DNA of 9,806 nucleotides from NCBI GenBank assembly GCA_904501685.1, contig CAJGBX010000046.1:1-9806 (forward strand). Direction: 5' to 3'. Positions 1 to 5,965 of the stretch are shown in pieces. The notes under the pieces are model-generated. The model was not told the DNA's origin, did not search any database, and worked only from the letters and a program-made list of their open reading frames with translations. The stretch comes from Clostridiaceae bacterium. GTDB lineage: Bacteria; Bacillota; Clostridia; Oscillospirales; Acutalibacteraceae. Each line of letters opens with the position of its first letter. Positions within the stretch are counted from its first letter, which is position 1. Both the position numbers and the translations under genes were made by a program.

Positions 1-2886
1 AAAGCTTTCAATAATCATACTTATCGGAATGTTAAGCAGTACCGTCACCAAAATTCCAAGCAGACCGGCTACAAAGCCGACTATCAGGGTTTCGGCATTA
101 AACACACGCGAAATATCCTTTTTCGAGGCACCGATTGAACGCAAAATTCCGATTTCCTTTGTGCGTTCGAGCACCGAAATATAGGTGATGATTCCAATCA
201 TAATCGAGGAAACGACAAGTGAAATCGAAACAAAGGCAATCAGCACGTACGAAATAATATCAATAATTGTGCTGATAGATGACATCATCAGCGCTACATA
301 GTCGGTATAGCTGATGTGAGCCTCCTCCGGTCTTTGGCTGTTGTATTTTTCAATCAAGGCAGCGATATTGTCCTTATCCTTAAAGGTTGCGGCATAAATG
401 TTAACGGTCGAAGGGTCGTCCTTATCGGAATAGCCGATAGTATTCAGATTTTCGGTAAGCGAGCTCTTAGAGTATCTCAATTCCGAGGTAACATCGTAAA
501 AGCGGCTTAAAGTAACGGTGTCAGCCGAGGCTATAACCGCCGAGAATTCAGCTATTATTGCTTCTTCAGTCATAGTCTTAAGTCTTGCGATTTGGCTAGC
601 GGCATACCGGCCCTTAACTATTTCAGCAACAGTTTGGTATACAAGGTCATAAATTCCTGCGTCGGTCATTGAGCTTAGCATACTGCGGATGCTTTCCTCG
701 GTCATACCGCCGTTGTCCGAGGCGGCTGCCTGCTGAGCATAAAGCATAACTATAAAGCTTTCCTGCATTTCACGTGTCGGGTATTTTGTCATTTCACCCG
801 AAACCAAACTCTGCAAGGTGGCAGTATCGGGGGTAGAGGCTATGTGAGAATAAACGCTTAGCTGATTTTTAATATCAAGCTTTGAGAACCACATATTAAA
901 GTTTTGAGCCTTTTTCTCATCGGTTTCGGGAATATCGGTCAAAAACGGAAGTCCCGAAAATACATCGGTAGTCTTATTCTCAAGCTGATACTTCACAATT
1001 TCACTTTGGTTAAGCTTTTCAATATACCAATCGGTCAGCTCCTTAGTATAGGCAACTGCACTGTTCTGCAAAACGGTCGAAACGGCCTCAGGTCTGGGTC
1101 TTACAATACCTACAACCTCTAACTCCTCAGCTGAGGCAAGCAACAGCTTCATAAATGCCTCGTCCTGACTCATATCGACAAAGCGGTCGTTCTTGCCGTC
1201 GGCATCGGTGTCCAAGCCCTGGAACTTATCGGTCGGTAATATAAGCTTGAATTTTAGTCCCAGCAAATCCTCATAGTTCCAATTTGTGCTGATATCAACC
1301 TTTTCCATTTTTTCGCCTGCCATAATTTTGCGGAAAAAGGTGCTCAAATCCGAACGGTCAAGCAGACCCAATGCATAAAGGAAGGATTCCGAAATTTCGT
1401 TGTGCTCATTAACAATCAGTACAACCTGATTTTTAGAGGTCGGCCAATGCATTTTGTCAGCGTCAACCAGCTCATACTGGTCGAAAACGAGTTCGTTTAT
1501 GCCGGTACCGTCCTTTTTGGATATAAGCTCGTTGAAAATTTTAACCGAGCCGCCACCCATCATCGAACTCATACCGTTACCCATCATAGGTGAGTTTTCG
1601 TTACCTGAAATGTCACCGAAAAGTGCCATATAGTCGTTGGCCTTTAAAACACCCTTAGAGGTATCCGAAACGTAAACCTCAAGATTCGAGGCGTAACCGT
1701 ACTGAATAGCAGTGGTATACTGCTCGATACCGGAATCACCGCTGTCAATCCAGGCCTTAAATGACTTTAAATCATTCTGCTTAGAATTGGAATTGAACAG
1801 TGCGTTCATCATATCGTACATATCGGTATTGGCATAAACCTTGTCGTTTTCGCGGTTTTCACGTTCCTCGGCGTTTTCGGCCATTGACTGAAACAATGCC
1901 GCCATATCGGCCTCCTCGGCCATAATGGTTATAGGATATGAGGAAAGAGTATCCTCCTGCACCTTGTCAATATAGGCTTGAAAGCCGGACGAAAGTGAAA
2001 GAATCAAGGCGATACCGATAATACCGATACTGCCTGCAAACGAGGTCATAAAGGTACGGCCCTTTTTGGTCAAAAGGTTGTTAAGGCTTAATGAAAGTGC
2101 CGTAAAAAACGACATTGAGGTCTTACTGCCTTTGCGGTCACACTTTTTAGAGGCCTTAGGCTCTTTAGTCTCAGGCTCTTCTGCTTCGTCAGTAACACAG
2201 CTCGAATCATATGGGTCAGAGTCGTCGGTAACCTTACCGTCAAGCATACGGATAATTCTTGTAGAATATTGCTCGGCAAGCTCGGGATTGTGGGTAACCA
2301 TAATAACAAGGCGGTCGTTGGCAACCTCCTTTAAAAGCTCCATAATCTGCTCTGAGGTTTCCGAGTCAAGCGCACCCGTCGGTTCGTCGGCCAACAAAAT
2401 TTCGGGGTCGTTTATCAAGGCGCGTGCAATAGCAACACGCTGCATTTGTCCGCCCGACATTTGGTTAGGCTTTTTATGAATCTGGTTGCGAAGCCCCACC
2501 TTTTCAAGTGCCTCAATTGCTCTTTTTCGGCGTTCCTGCTTTGAAACGCCCGAAAGTGTCAAGGCAAGCTCAACGTTTGCAAGCACCGTTTGGTGAGGAA
2601 TAAGGTTATAGCTTTGGAAAACAAAGCCGATTGAATGGTTGCGATAGGTGTCCCAATCGCGGTCGCGGTACTCCTTGGTCGAGCGTCCGTCGATAATAAG
2701 GTCGCCGTCGGTATAACGGTCAAGTCCGCCGATAATGTTCAAAAGTGTAGTTTTTCCGCAGCCTGACTGACCCAAAACCGAAACGAATTCAGTTTTGCGA
2801 AACTCTATGCTGACACCCTGAAGTGCACGAACCTCGTCACCGTCTCCGACACCGTAGATTTTGGTTATGTTGTTTAGCTTAAGCAT
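1..2886 (-). CDS. MacB/FtsX-type ABC exporter, ATPase-permease fusion (3' end off window)
   Basis: The 962 codons visible are open to the left edge with no stop. ATG at 2886 follows AGGAGA at a spacing of 6. Residues 1-225 form an ABC ATPase: Walker A GQSGCGKT at 39-46, signature MSGGQ at 143-147, Walker B ending LLADEP at 164-169, D-loop GALD at 171-174, switch His199. A charged linker follows, then a first membrane helix (about 278-300), an outside region of about 565 residues, and two more helices (about 872-904 and 929-962). Between these lies ERTKEIGILRSIGA (907-920), typical of FtsX/MacB permeases. A fourth helix is expected beyond the window. Family members work as dimers that couple ATP use to movement or release of peptides, lipids or drugs at the envelope. 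The substrate is unknown. A Met-rich patch lies at 434-443. The outside domain is far larger than that of MacB (about 200 residues). Confidence 0.93.
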   Translation of the reverse strand, partial: MLKLNNITKIYGVGDGDEVRALQGVSIEFRKTEFVSVLGQSGCGKTTLLNIIGGLDRYTDGDLIIDGRSTKEYRDRDWDTYRNHSIGFVFQSYNLIPHQTVLANVELALTLSGVSKQERRKRAIEALEKVGLRNQIHKKPNQMSGGQMQRVAIARALINDPEILLADEPTGALDSETSEQIMELLKEVANDRLVIMVTHNPELAEQYSTRIIRMLDGKVTDDSDPYDSSCVTDEAEEPETKEPKASKKCDRKGSKTSMSFFTALSLSLNNLLTKKGRTFMTSFAGSIGIIGIALILSLSSGFQAYIDKVQEDTLSSYPITIMAEEADMAALFQSMAENAEERENRENDKVYANTDMYDMMNALFNSNSKQNDLKSFKAWIDSGDSGIEQYTTAIQYGYASNLEVYVSDTSKGVLKANDYMALFGDISGNENSPMMGNGMSSMMGGGSVKIFNELISKKDGTGINELVFDQYELVDADKMHWPTSKNQVVLIVNEHNEISESFLYALGLLDRSDLSTFFRKIMAGEKMEKVDISTNWNYEDLLGLKFKLILPTDKFQGLDTDADGKNDRFVDMSQDEAFMKLLLASAEELEVVGIVRPRPEAVSTVLQNSAVAYTKELTDWYIEKLNQSEIVKYQLENKTTDVFSGLPFLTDIPETDEKKAQNFNMWFSKLDIKNQLSVYSHIASTPDTATLQSLVSGEMTKYPTREMQESFIVMLYAQQAAASDNGGMTEESIRSMLSSMTDAGIYDLVYQTVAEIVKGRYAASQIARLKTMTEEAIIAEFSAVIASADTVTLSRFYDVTSELRYSKSSLTENLNTIGYSDKDDPSTVNIYAATFKDKDNIAALIEKYNSQRPEEAHISYTDYVALMMSSISTIIDIISYVLIAFVSISLVVSSIMIGIITYISVLERTKEIGILRSIGASKKDISRVFNAETLIVGFVAGLLGILVTVLLNIPISMIIESF

Positions 2887-2916
2887 CGTTTGTCTCCTGA
2901 AAAATATTTAATATAA

Positions 2917-2925
2917 AGTATAGCA
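2917..2925 (-). promoter_or_regulatory. Extended -10 promoter for the ABC exporter
   Basis: On the minus strand TGCTATACT gives an extended -10 (TG at 2925-2924, hexamer TATACT at 2922-2917), about 30 bp upstream of the ATG at 2886. There is no good -35 at 17 bp. TTAACA upstream is too far (20 bp from the hexamer), which fits an extended -10 promoter. It suggests the exporter can be transcribed independently of the genes upstream. Confidence 0.5.
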
Positions 2926-2934
2926 TAACACTAA

Positions 2935-2957
2935 TAATAAATTGTTAATATTTATTA
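2935..2957. repeat. AT-only inverted repeat after the transglutaminase gene
   Basis: TAATAAAT (2935-2942) and ATTTATTA (2950-2957) form an 8-bp perfect inverted repeat with a 7-base loop, just past the stop at 2962. The stem has no G or C and no clear U-tract, so a terminator role is weak. It may act as an AT-rich element upstream of the exporter promoter. Confidence 0.3.
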
Positions 2958-2961
2958 AATT

Positions 2962-4194
2962 TTACCACGAAATTACAAATCCCAATGCACCGTTGACACC
3001 GCCGTAGTTAAATTTCTTGATTCGTTTTGAGCCAAGCTCTGAATTGGCGATGGAAATGCATTTTTCAATATTGAAAAATTTAGCGGTATCGGTGTTTCCG
3101 AAAACAAATCCCATTTCGGGTGAAACCGCAAATTCAACCGACCGCTTGCCCTGACGCCTTGCGGCGCATATAATGCTGACAAGTGTTGATTCCACCTGTT
3201 TTTTCTCGGCAATATAGGTCGATTCCAAAACATGATAGTTTTGCTCGGTTGCGGTACATTTGGGTAAAAATATATTACTTCGGTCGTTTATGTTTGCCGT
3301 TCCTACAGTGTCAAAATCGGCGTCAACCGTGCGGCTTTTTAAAATATATTCAGTGGTTACGTTAAAATAGAAGCGGTAACCGTTGTTTTGAGAATCATTG
3401 GCGGTAAGGTCAAGGTGGTACCAGCTGTTGTCAATGCATATAACATTCCACATATGCGGTCCGGTTGCAATGCCGGTTACGGTTGAGCAGTTGATACCCA
3501 AAGCATACGACAAAACCTGCATAGCTTTTGAATATCCCTCGCAAACCGCCTTACCACGGCATATCGCGCCTGTAATATCCCAAGCGGCGGGGTTGTTACT
3601 GTAATTATCAACATTTTCGTAATCGTATTCAATTAATTCATTTAAAGTATCGTGAGCGACAAGCTCTCGGGAATACTGAGTTTCGTCGCCCGTAAGGCCT
3701 TGGTCGAAGTTTGTCAGAAACTTAAAAATTTCAGCCTCCAAATTTTTGCGCTCAGAGGTAGTATAAAGCCAGTCGGATGAGGACTTAGCAAGACAAATTT
3801 CATTTTTATTGCCGTTTGAACGCAGGGAATAGGTAGAGGGAATCCAAAAATACTCAGGGCGGTCAAGCTTCAAGGCAAAGTATGCCTTACGGATATCATT
3901 CTGAGAAACGGTACCGAGGCTTATGTAACCGGTCTGCATATTAAAAATAGCATTGTCAAGCAGAATGTAAATGCCTTTTTGGGTCTTGTTAAGCTCACCA
4001 AAGCCCACACGCTCGAATTTTTCTATCGGCTTAAAGTGTAGGGTTTCGGGGTATATATTAAAGGTGGATACCGAATCAGCCTCTGTAATTTTACCGGGGT
4101 CCGGTGTATCGGATTCACCAAAAAACGGCAGGTCACAGCCAACCGCTGAAATTAAAATCAATATTAAAAGCAAAACTGTAATGAGCCTTTTCAA
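2962..4194 (-). CDS. Transglutaminase-like domain lipoprotein
   Basis: A protein of 410 residues from a TTG start at 4194, chosen because AAAGGGAG lies 6 bases upstream and because this start gives a clean lipoprotein signal: KR, a leucine/isoleucine-rich core, then AVGC with the lipidated Cys at 20. The only in-frame ATG start, at 4374, lies inside the upstream gene and adds 60 residues that do not look like a signal. The fold of the transglutaminase-like superfamily is shown by VCEGYSKAMQ with Cys218, GPHMWNV with His247 and WYHLDLTAND with Asp262, a complete catalytic triad. Such secreted domains are usually cysteine proteases or acyl transferases acting on protein or wall peptides. The true substrate is unknown. 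The C-terminal 130 residues match nothing I recognise. It is probably anchored on the outer face of the membrane and lies 43 bp downstream of its likely operon partner. Confidence 0.85.
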   Translation of the reverse strand: MKRLITVLLLILILISAVGCDLPFFGESDTPDPGKITEADSVSTFNIYPETLHFKPIEKFERVGFGELNKTQKGIYILLDNAIFNMQTGYISLGTVSQNDIRKAYFALKLDRPEYFWIPSTYSLRSNGNKNEICLAKSSSDWLYTTSERKNLEAEIFKFLTNFDQGLTGDETQYSRELVAHDTLNELIEYDYENVDNYSNNPAAWDITGAICRGKAVCEGYSKAMQVLSYALGINCSTVTGIATGPHMWNVICIDNSWYHLDLTANDSQNNGYRFYFNVTTEYILKSRTVDADFDTVGTANINDRSNIFLPKCTATEQNYHVLESTYIAEKKQVESTLVSIICAARRQGKRSVEFAVSPEMGFVFGNTDTAKFFNIEKCISIANSELGSKRIKKFNYGGVNGALGFVISW

Positions 4195-4208
4195 AATTAA
4201 CTCCCTTT
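4195..4208 (-). promoter_or_regulatory. Ribosome binding site that fixes a TTG start
   Basis: On the minus strand AAAGGGAG (4208-4201) is followed by the 6-base spacer TTAATT and then TTG at 4194. This Shine-Dalgarno site sits in the 43-bp gap after the upstream stop. It supports TTG over the ATG at 4374, which would overlap the upstream gene by 137 bases. Confidence 0.7.
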
Positions 4209-4237
4209 CAAAGATGTTTTGAGCGTAATTTGTCGGT

Positions 4238-4858
4238 TTAATGGTATGCCGAGTAAATTTCGGGGTAGGATAGTTTGTGAACGGTGTTTTTGGTGATGTA
4301 TTCGTAAAGCCGTTCCCGATTGCCCGAAAAAGTGCCAAAAGCGGCCTGACGGCAGGCACTTTCGAAAAGCTCAAGGTCTAGAATTTTTACCACTTGACTT
4401 CCTGTCAAAAGCTTTTCGCCCTCTAAAACATCATTATACACTATTCCGCCGGTTATGTCAGCAATTTCCTTAAAATTTTCATTGTCGGTTAAAATATAAT
4501 TAGTTCTTTTAATCCGGTCGGTCTCAAGACAACGGCTGATAAAGGTGTAAATGCCATCCTCAGCCGAAACCGATGGCGAAATTTCGACGGCGTTCGCCCA
4601 TACCGACTGAAGACTGGGTGTGATTTCAAGGTCACACATTAAGGTTCTTTCGCTGTCACGAAAAATTACGCTTAAACGAAGTGGCGGGGCCTCTTTTTCA
4701 ACGGTTTCAAGACGGTCGGTGTCGGGTGCTTTTGAGCCGTTACCCTCTAAAATTCCTGACGAATACGGCAAGGACAGGTACAAGAGCAGAAATGCGATAA
4801 GGCAAAAGATAATGAATGCGCTGAACAATGACGCCGAAAACCAAAATAGCTTTTTCAT
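4238..4858 (-). CDS. Membrane-anchored protein, possible degenerate LytR-CpsA-Psr-like domain
   Basis: A protein of 206 residues from ATG 4858, preceded by AAGGGTGAG. An ATG 33 bases further upstream lies inside the leader inverted repeat and has no ribosome site. The N-terminus MKKLFWFSAS and a hydrophobic stretch to about residue 30 form one membrane anchor, leaving an outside domain of about 170 residues. Residues 117-160 (NYILTDNENFKEIADITGG, then LLTGSQVVKIL) recall the part of LCP phosphotransferases that usually reads like F..L.D.LGG....L.GEQAL.Y.R. An RQ pair at 170-171 may match their RQ motif. The Arg and Asp residues needed for LCP catalysis are not evident, so I would not call it an active enzyme. 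It is first in a two-gene unit with the transglutaminase-like lipoprotein, suggesting the two act together at the cell surface. The function is unknown. Confidence 0.75.
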   Translation of the reverse strand: MKKLFWFSASLFSAFIIFCLIAFLLLYLSLPYSSGILEGNGSKAPDTDRLETVEKEAPPLRLSVIFRDSERTLMCDLEITPSLQSVWANAVEISPSVSAEDGIYTFISRCLETDRIKRTNYILTDNENFKEIADITGGIVYNDVLEGEKLLTGSQVVKILDLELFESACRQAAFGTFSGNRERLYEYITKNTVHKLSYPEIYSAYH

Positions 4859-4878
4859 AAACTCACCCTTTTTTGTGT

Positions 4879-4938
4879 TTAGCCAAAGCATTCAAGCCCG
4901 AATCAGATTTTGGGATTAGGATTTAATGCTGTGGCTAA
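4879..4938. repeat. 14-bp inverted repeat in the leader of the minus-strand operon
   Basis: TTAGCCAAAGCATT (4879-4892) and AATGCTGTGGCTAA (4925-4938) pair at 13 of 14 positions. Inside them CCCGAA (4897-4902) and TTTGGG (4909-4914) can form a further 6-bp stem with one G-U pair. In the minus-strand transcript the hairpin would end about 20 bases before the ATG at 4858, close to its ribosome site. No U-tract follows, so it does not look like a terminator. A leader regulatory structure or a DNA dyad are both possible. Confidence 0.65.
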
Positions 4939-4940
4939 GT

Positions 4941-4960
4941 GTATTTTGGTCCCAAAATAC
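4941..4960. promoter_or_regulatory. Palindromic candidate operator
   Basis: GTATTTTGGTCCCAAAATAC has 9-bp perfect half-sites around a 2-base centre. A 2-base loop is too tight for an RNA hairpin, which favours a site for a dimeric DNA-binding protein. It overlaps the -10 of the inferred minus-strand promoter, covers its expected start, and ends 17 bp before the -35 of the plus-strand vanZ-like promoter. It could therefore govern both directions. The regulator is not in the window. Confidence 0.5.
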
Positions 4961-4984
4961 TAAAGATATTCTTGATGTTGTAAA
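4957..4984 (-). promoter_or_regulatory. Promoter of the LCP-like/transglutaminase-like pair
   Basis: On the minus strand TTTACA (4984-4979), a 16-bp spacer and TAGTAT (4962-4957) give a plausible sigma-A promoter. The start would be near 4950, leaving a leader of about 90 bases that contains the 4879-4938 inverted repeat. Its -35 overlaps that of the divergent promoter. Confidence 0.45.
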
Positions 4985-5006
4985 ATAAACAGAAATGTGC
5001 TAAAAT
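4978..5006 (+). promoter_or_regulatory. Promoter of the vanZ-like gene
   Basis: TTGTAA (4978-4983), 17-bp spacer, TAAAAT (5001-5006), with TG at 4998-4999 making an extended -10. The start would be near 5013, only about 17 bases before the ATG at 5030, with a good ribosome site between them. Confidence 0.6.
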
Positions 5007-5029
5007 AATTAAGAAAAGAGAGGTGCAGT

Positions 5030-5536
5030 ATGAATAAGGGAATAGCTATTGACCGTACAGTGTCGATTTTGTTGCTTTGCTTGTGGATGGCGGTTATTTT
5101 TAATATGTCGGCCGAGCCTGCCTCGGTTTCGACCGAAACAAGCAGCGAAATTATAAAGCAAATTGCCAGTGCAGTTAACCCTAAATACGACTCTTTGTCT
5201 AAGGCTGAGCAGGACAGCATCATCGAAAGCTGGCAGCATATTGTAAGAAAGTCAGCGCATTTTCTTGAGTATGTGGTTTTGGGCGTTTTGAGTGCCAATG
5301 CGGTACGCTCGCTGAGACTTAAAAAGGCGTTTCGTTATGCAATACCGCCAATCTTTGCGGCACTTTATGCAGTAAGCGACGAGGTGCATCAGATATTTGT
5401 ACCGGGACGAAGCTGTGAATTAAAGGATGTAGCAATTGATACGGCAGGCGGTATTGTCGGGTGTGCTGTGTTTTTTGCACTGATGTGGCTTGCAAAAAGA
5501 GTACATACCTATAAAACCCGACCTCAAAAACAATAA
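5030..5536 (+). CDS. VanZ-like family membrane protein
   Basis: A protein of 168 residues. ATG 5030 follows GAGAGGTG. It has four hydrophobic segments (about 9-26, 78-92, 103-117 and 140-156) and the typical motifs of the VanZ-like family: MSAEPASVS near 26-34 after the first helix, RKSAHFLEY at 73-81, SDEVHQIFVPGR at 116-127 and DVAIDTAGG at 133-141. The length fits the family (150-200 residues). VanZ itself gives low-level teicoplanin resistance, but most chromosomal homologues lack vanA/B neighbours, as here, and have no settled role. The conserved acidic and His residues suggest an enzymatic or lipid/wall-related role in the membrane. It is divergent from the LCP-like/transglutaminase-like unit across a shared control region, and appears monocistronic, ending at the terminator at 5643-5690. 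Confidence 0.92.
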   Translation: MNKGIAIDRTVSILLLCLWMAVIFNMSAEPASVSTETSSEIIKQIASAVNPKYDSLSKAEQDSIIESWQHIVRKSAHFLEYVVLGVLSANAVRSLRLKKAFRYAIPPIFAALYAVSDEVHQIFVPGRSCELKDVAIDTAGGIVGCAVFFALMWLAKRVHTYKTRPQKQ

Positions 5537-5642
5537 AATTCGGATAAAACCGCAACCTTCATGTTGCGAAGCAAAGCTACCTTTTCTCTGGAAACGACAA
5601 TTTGAGAGAAGAGAGAAGAACGAAAAGAGAAAAGTGAAAAGA
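5537..5642. other. Non-coding stretch between vanZ-like gene and terminator
   Basis: No gene is supported. A small perfect hairpin CGCAAC-cttcat-GTTGCG lies at 5551-5568; read on the minus strand it is followed by GTTTTAT. GAAACGACAAT at 5591-5601 is a direct copy of part of the terminator stem (5650-5660). From about 5604 the plus strand is almost all purine (GA-rich). Read from the minus strand it forms a pyrimidine-rich tail downstream of the tRNA-Gln terminator. Confidence 0.6.
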
Positions 5643-5690
5643 CCAAAAAGAAACGACAATCTTCTATCGAAAATTGTCGTTTCTTTTTGG
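5643..5690. terminator. Bidirectional rho-independent terminator (vanZ-like gene and tRNA-Gln)
   Basis: CCAAAAAGAAACGACAAT (5643-5660) and ATTGTCGTTTCTTTTTGG (5673-5690) form a perfect 18-bp stem. TTC/GAA can close the loop further, around TATC. Each strand carries GAAACGACAAT/ATTGTCGTTTC followed by TTTTT, so it should work both ways: for the vanZ-like gene on plus and the tRNAs on minus. The outer TGG at 5688-5690 is also the encoded CCA end of tRNA-Gln. Confidence 0.88.
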
Positions 5691-5762
5691 CTGGGGTGGC
5701 AGGATTCGAACCTACGAATGCAGCAGTCAAAGTGCTGTGTCTTACCGCTTGACGACACCCCA
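5688..5762 (-). tRNA. tRNA-Gln (anticodon UUG)
   Basis: 75 bases including an encoded CCA (5690-5688). Acceptor TGGGGTG pairs with CACCCCA and the discriminator is G. The D arm is GTC/GAC around AAGCGGTAA. The anticodon stem CAGCA/TGCTG holds loop CTTTGAC with anticodon TTG. The variable loop is CATTC and the T arm is GTAGG-TTCGAAT-CCTGC with one G-U pair. It reads CAA and, by wobble, CAG. It lies 61 bases downstream of tRNA-His on the same strand, with a terminator-like hairpin between them. I see no convincing promoter of its own. Confidence 0.97.
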
Positions 5763-5787
5763 ATATTAAATTTTGTGCCTTTGGAAT

Positions 5788-5815
5788 AAAAAACCCCAAA
5801 TCGTGCGACTTGGAG
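5788..5815 (-). terminator. Terminator-like hairpin between tRNA-His and tRNA-Gln
   Basis: On the minus strand CTCCAAGTC, loop GCAC, GATTTGGGG (9 bp with T-G and G-T wobbles), followed directly by six T. It begins 8 bases after the tRNA-His CCA and has the form of an intrinsic terminator. tRNA-Gln follows only 25 bases after the T-tract, so either the hairpin leaks or tRNA-Gln has a hidden promoter. Confidence 0.8.
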
Positions 5816-5823
5816 TTGATTTG

Positions 5824-5901
<78 letters not shown>

Positions 5902-5921
5902 ATATTTTCAAGACACCGACT

Positions 5922-5950
5922 ATTATATCCGTCAAAAGCCCTTTTGTCAA
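5922..5950 (-). promoter_or_regulatory. Exact-consensus promoter of tRNA-His
   Basis: On the minus strand TTGACA (5950-5945), a spacer of exactly 17 bp and TATAAT (5927-5922) match the sigma-A consensus at every hexamer position. An AT-rich stretch (5951-5970) upstream resembles an UP element. The start would be near 5915, about 14 bases before the mature 5' end. This is as expected for a stable-RNA promoter. Confidence 0.9.
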
Positions 5951-5965
5951 TAGTAAATTTAAAAT

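Noticed and set aside
2066..2479. Plus-strand 137-codon open frame opposite the ABC gene
   Set aside because: It is the antisense shadow of the ATPase part, which carries Walker A, signature and Walker B motifs in the minus frame. It has no ribosome site and no recognisable motif.
2935..2957. Rho-independent terminator after the transglutaminase-like gene
   Set aside because: The stem is only A and T with no following T-run, too weak to call a terminator. Listed only as an inverted repeat.
4879..4960. Miniature transposable element
   Set aside because: The inverted repeats have no flanking target duplication that I can see, and they coincide with promoter and leader positions, so regulation is the simpler reading.
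5030..5536. Glycopeptide resistance cluster
   Set aside because: VanZ-like proteins are widespread. There is no vanH, vanA/B ligase, vanX or VanRS in the window, so resistance cannot be claimed.
5490..5789. Plus-strand 99-codon frame overlapping the end of the vanZ-like gene
   Set aside because: It starts inside the vanZ-like gene, is mostly Lys/Arg from the purine tract, and crosses the terminator and the antisense of tRNA-Gln.
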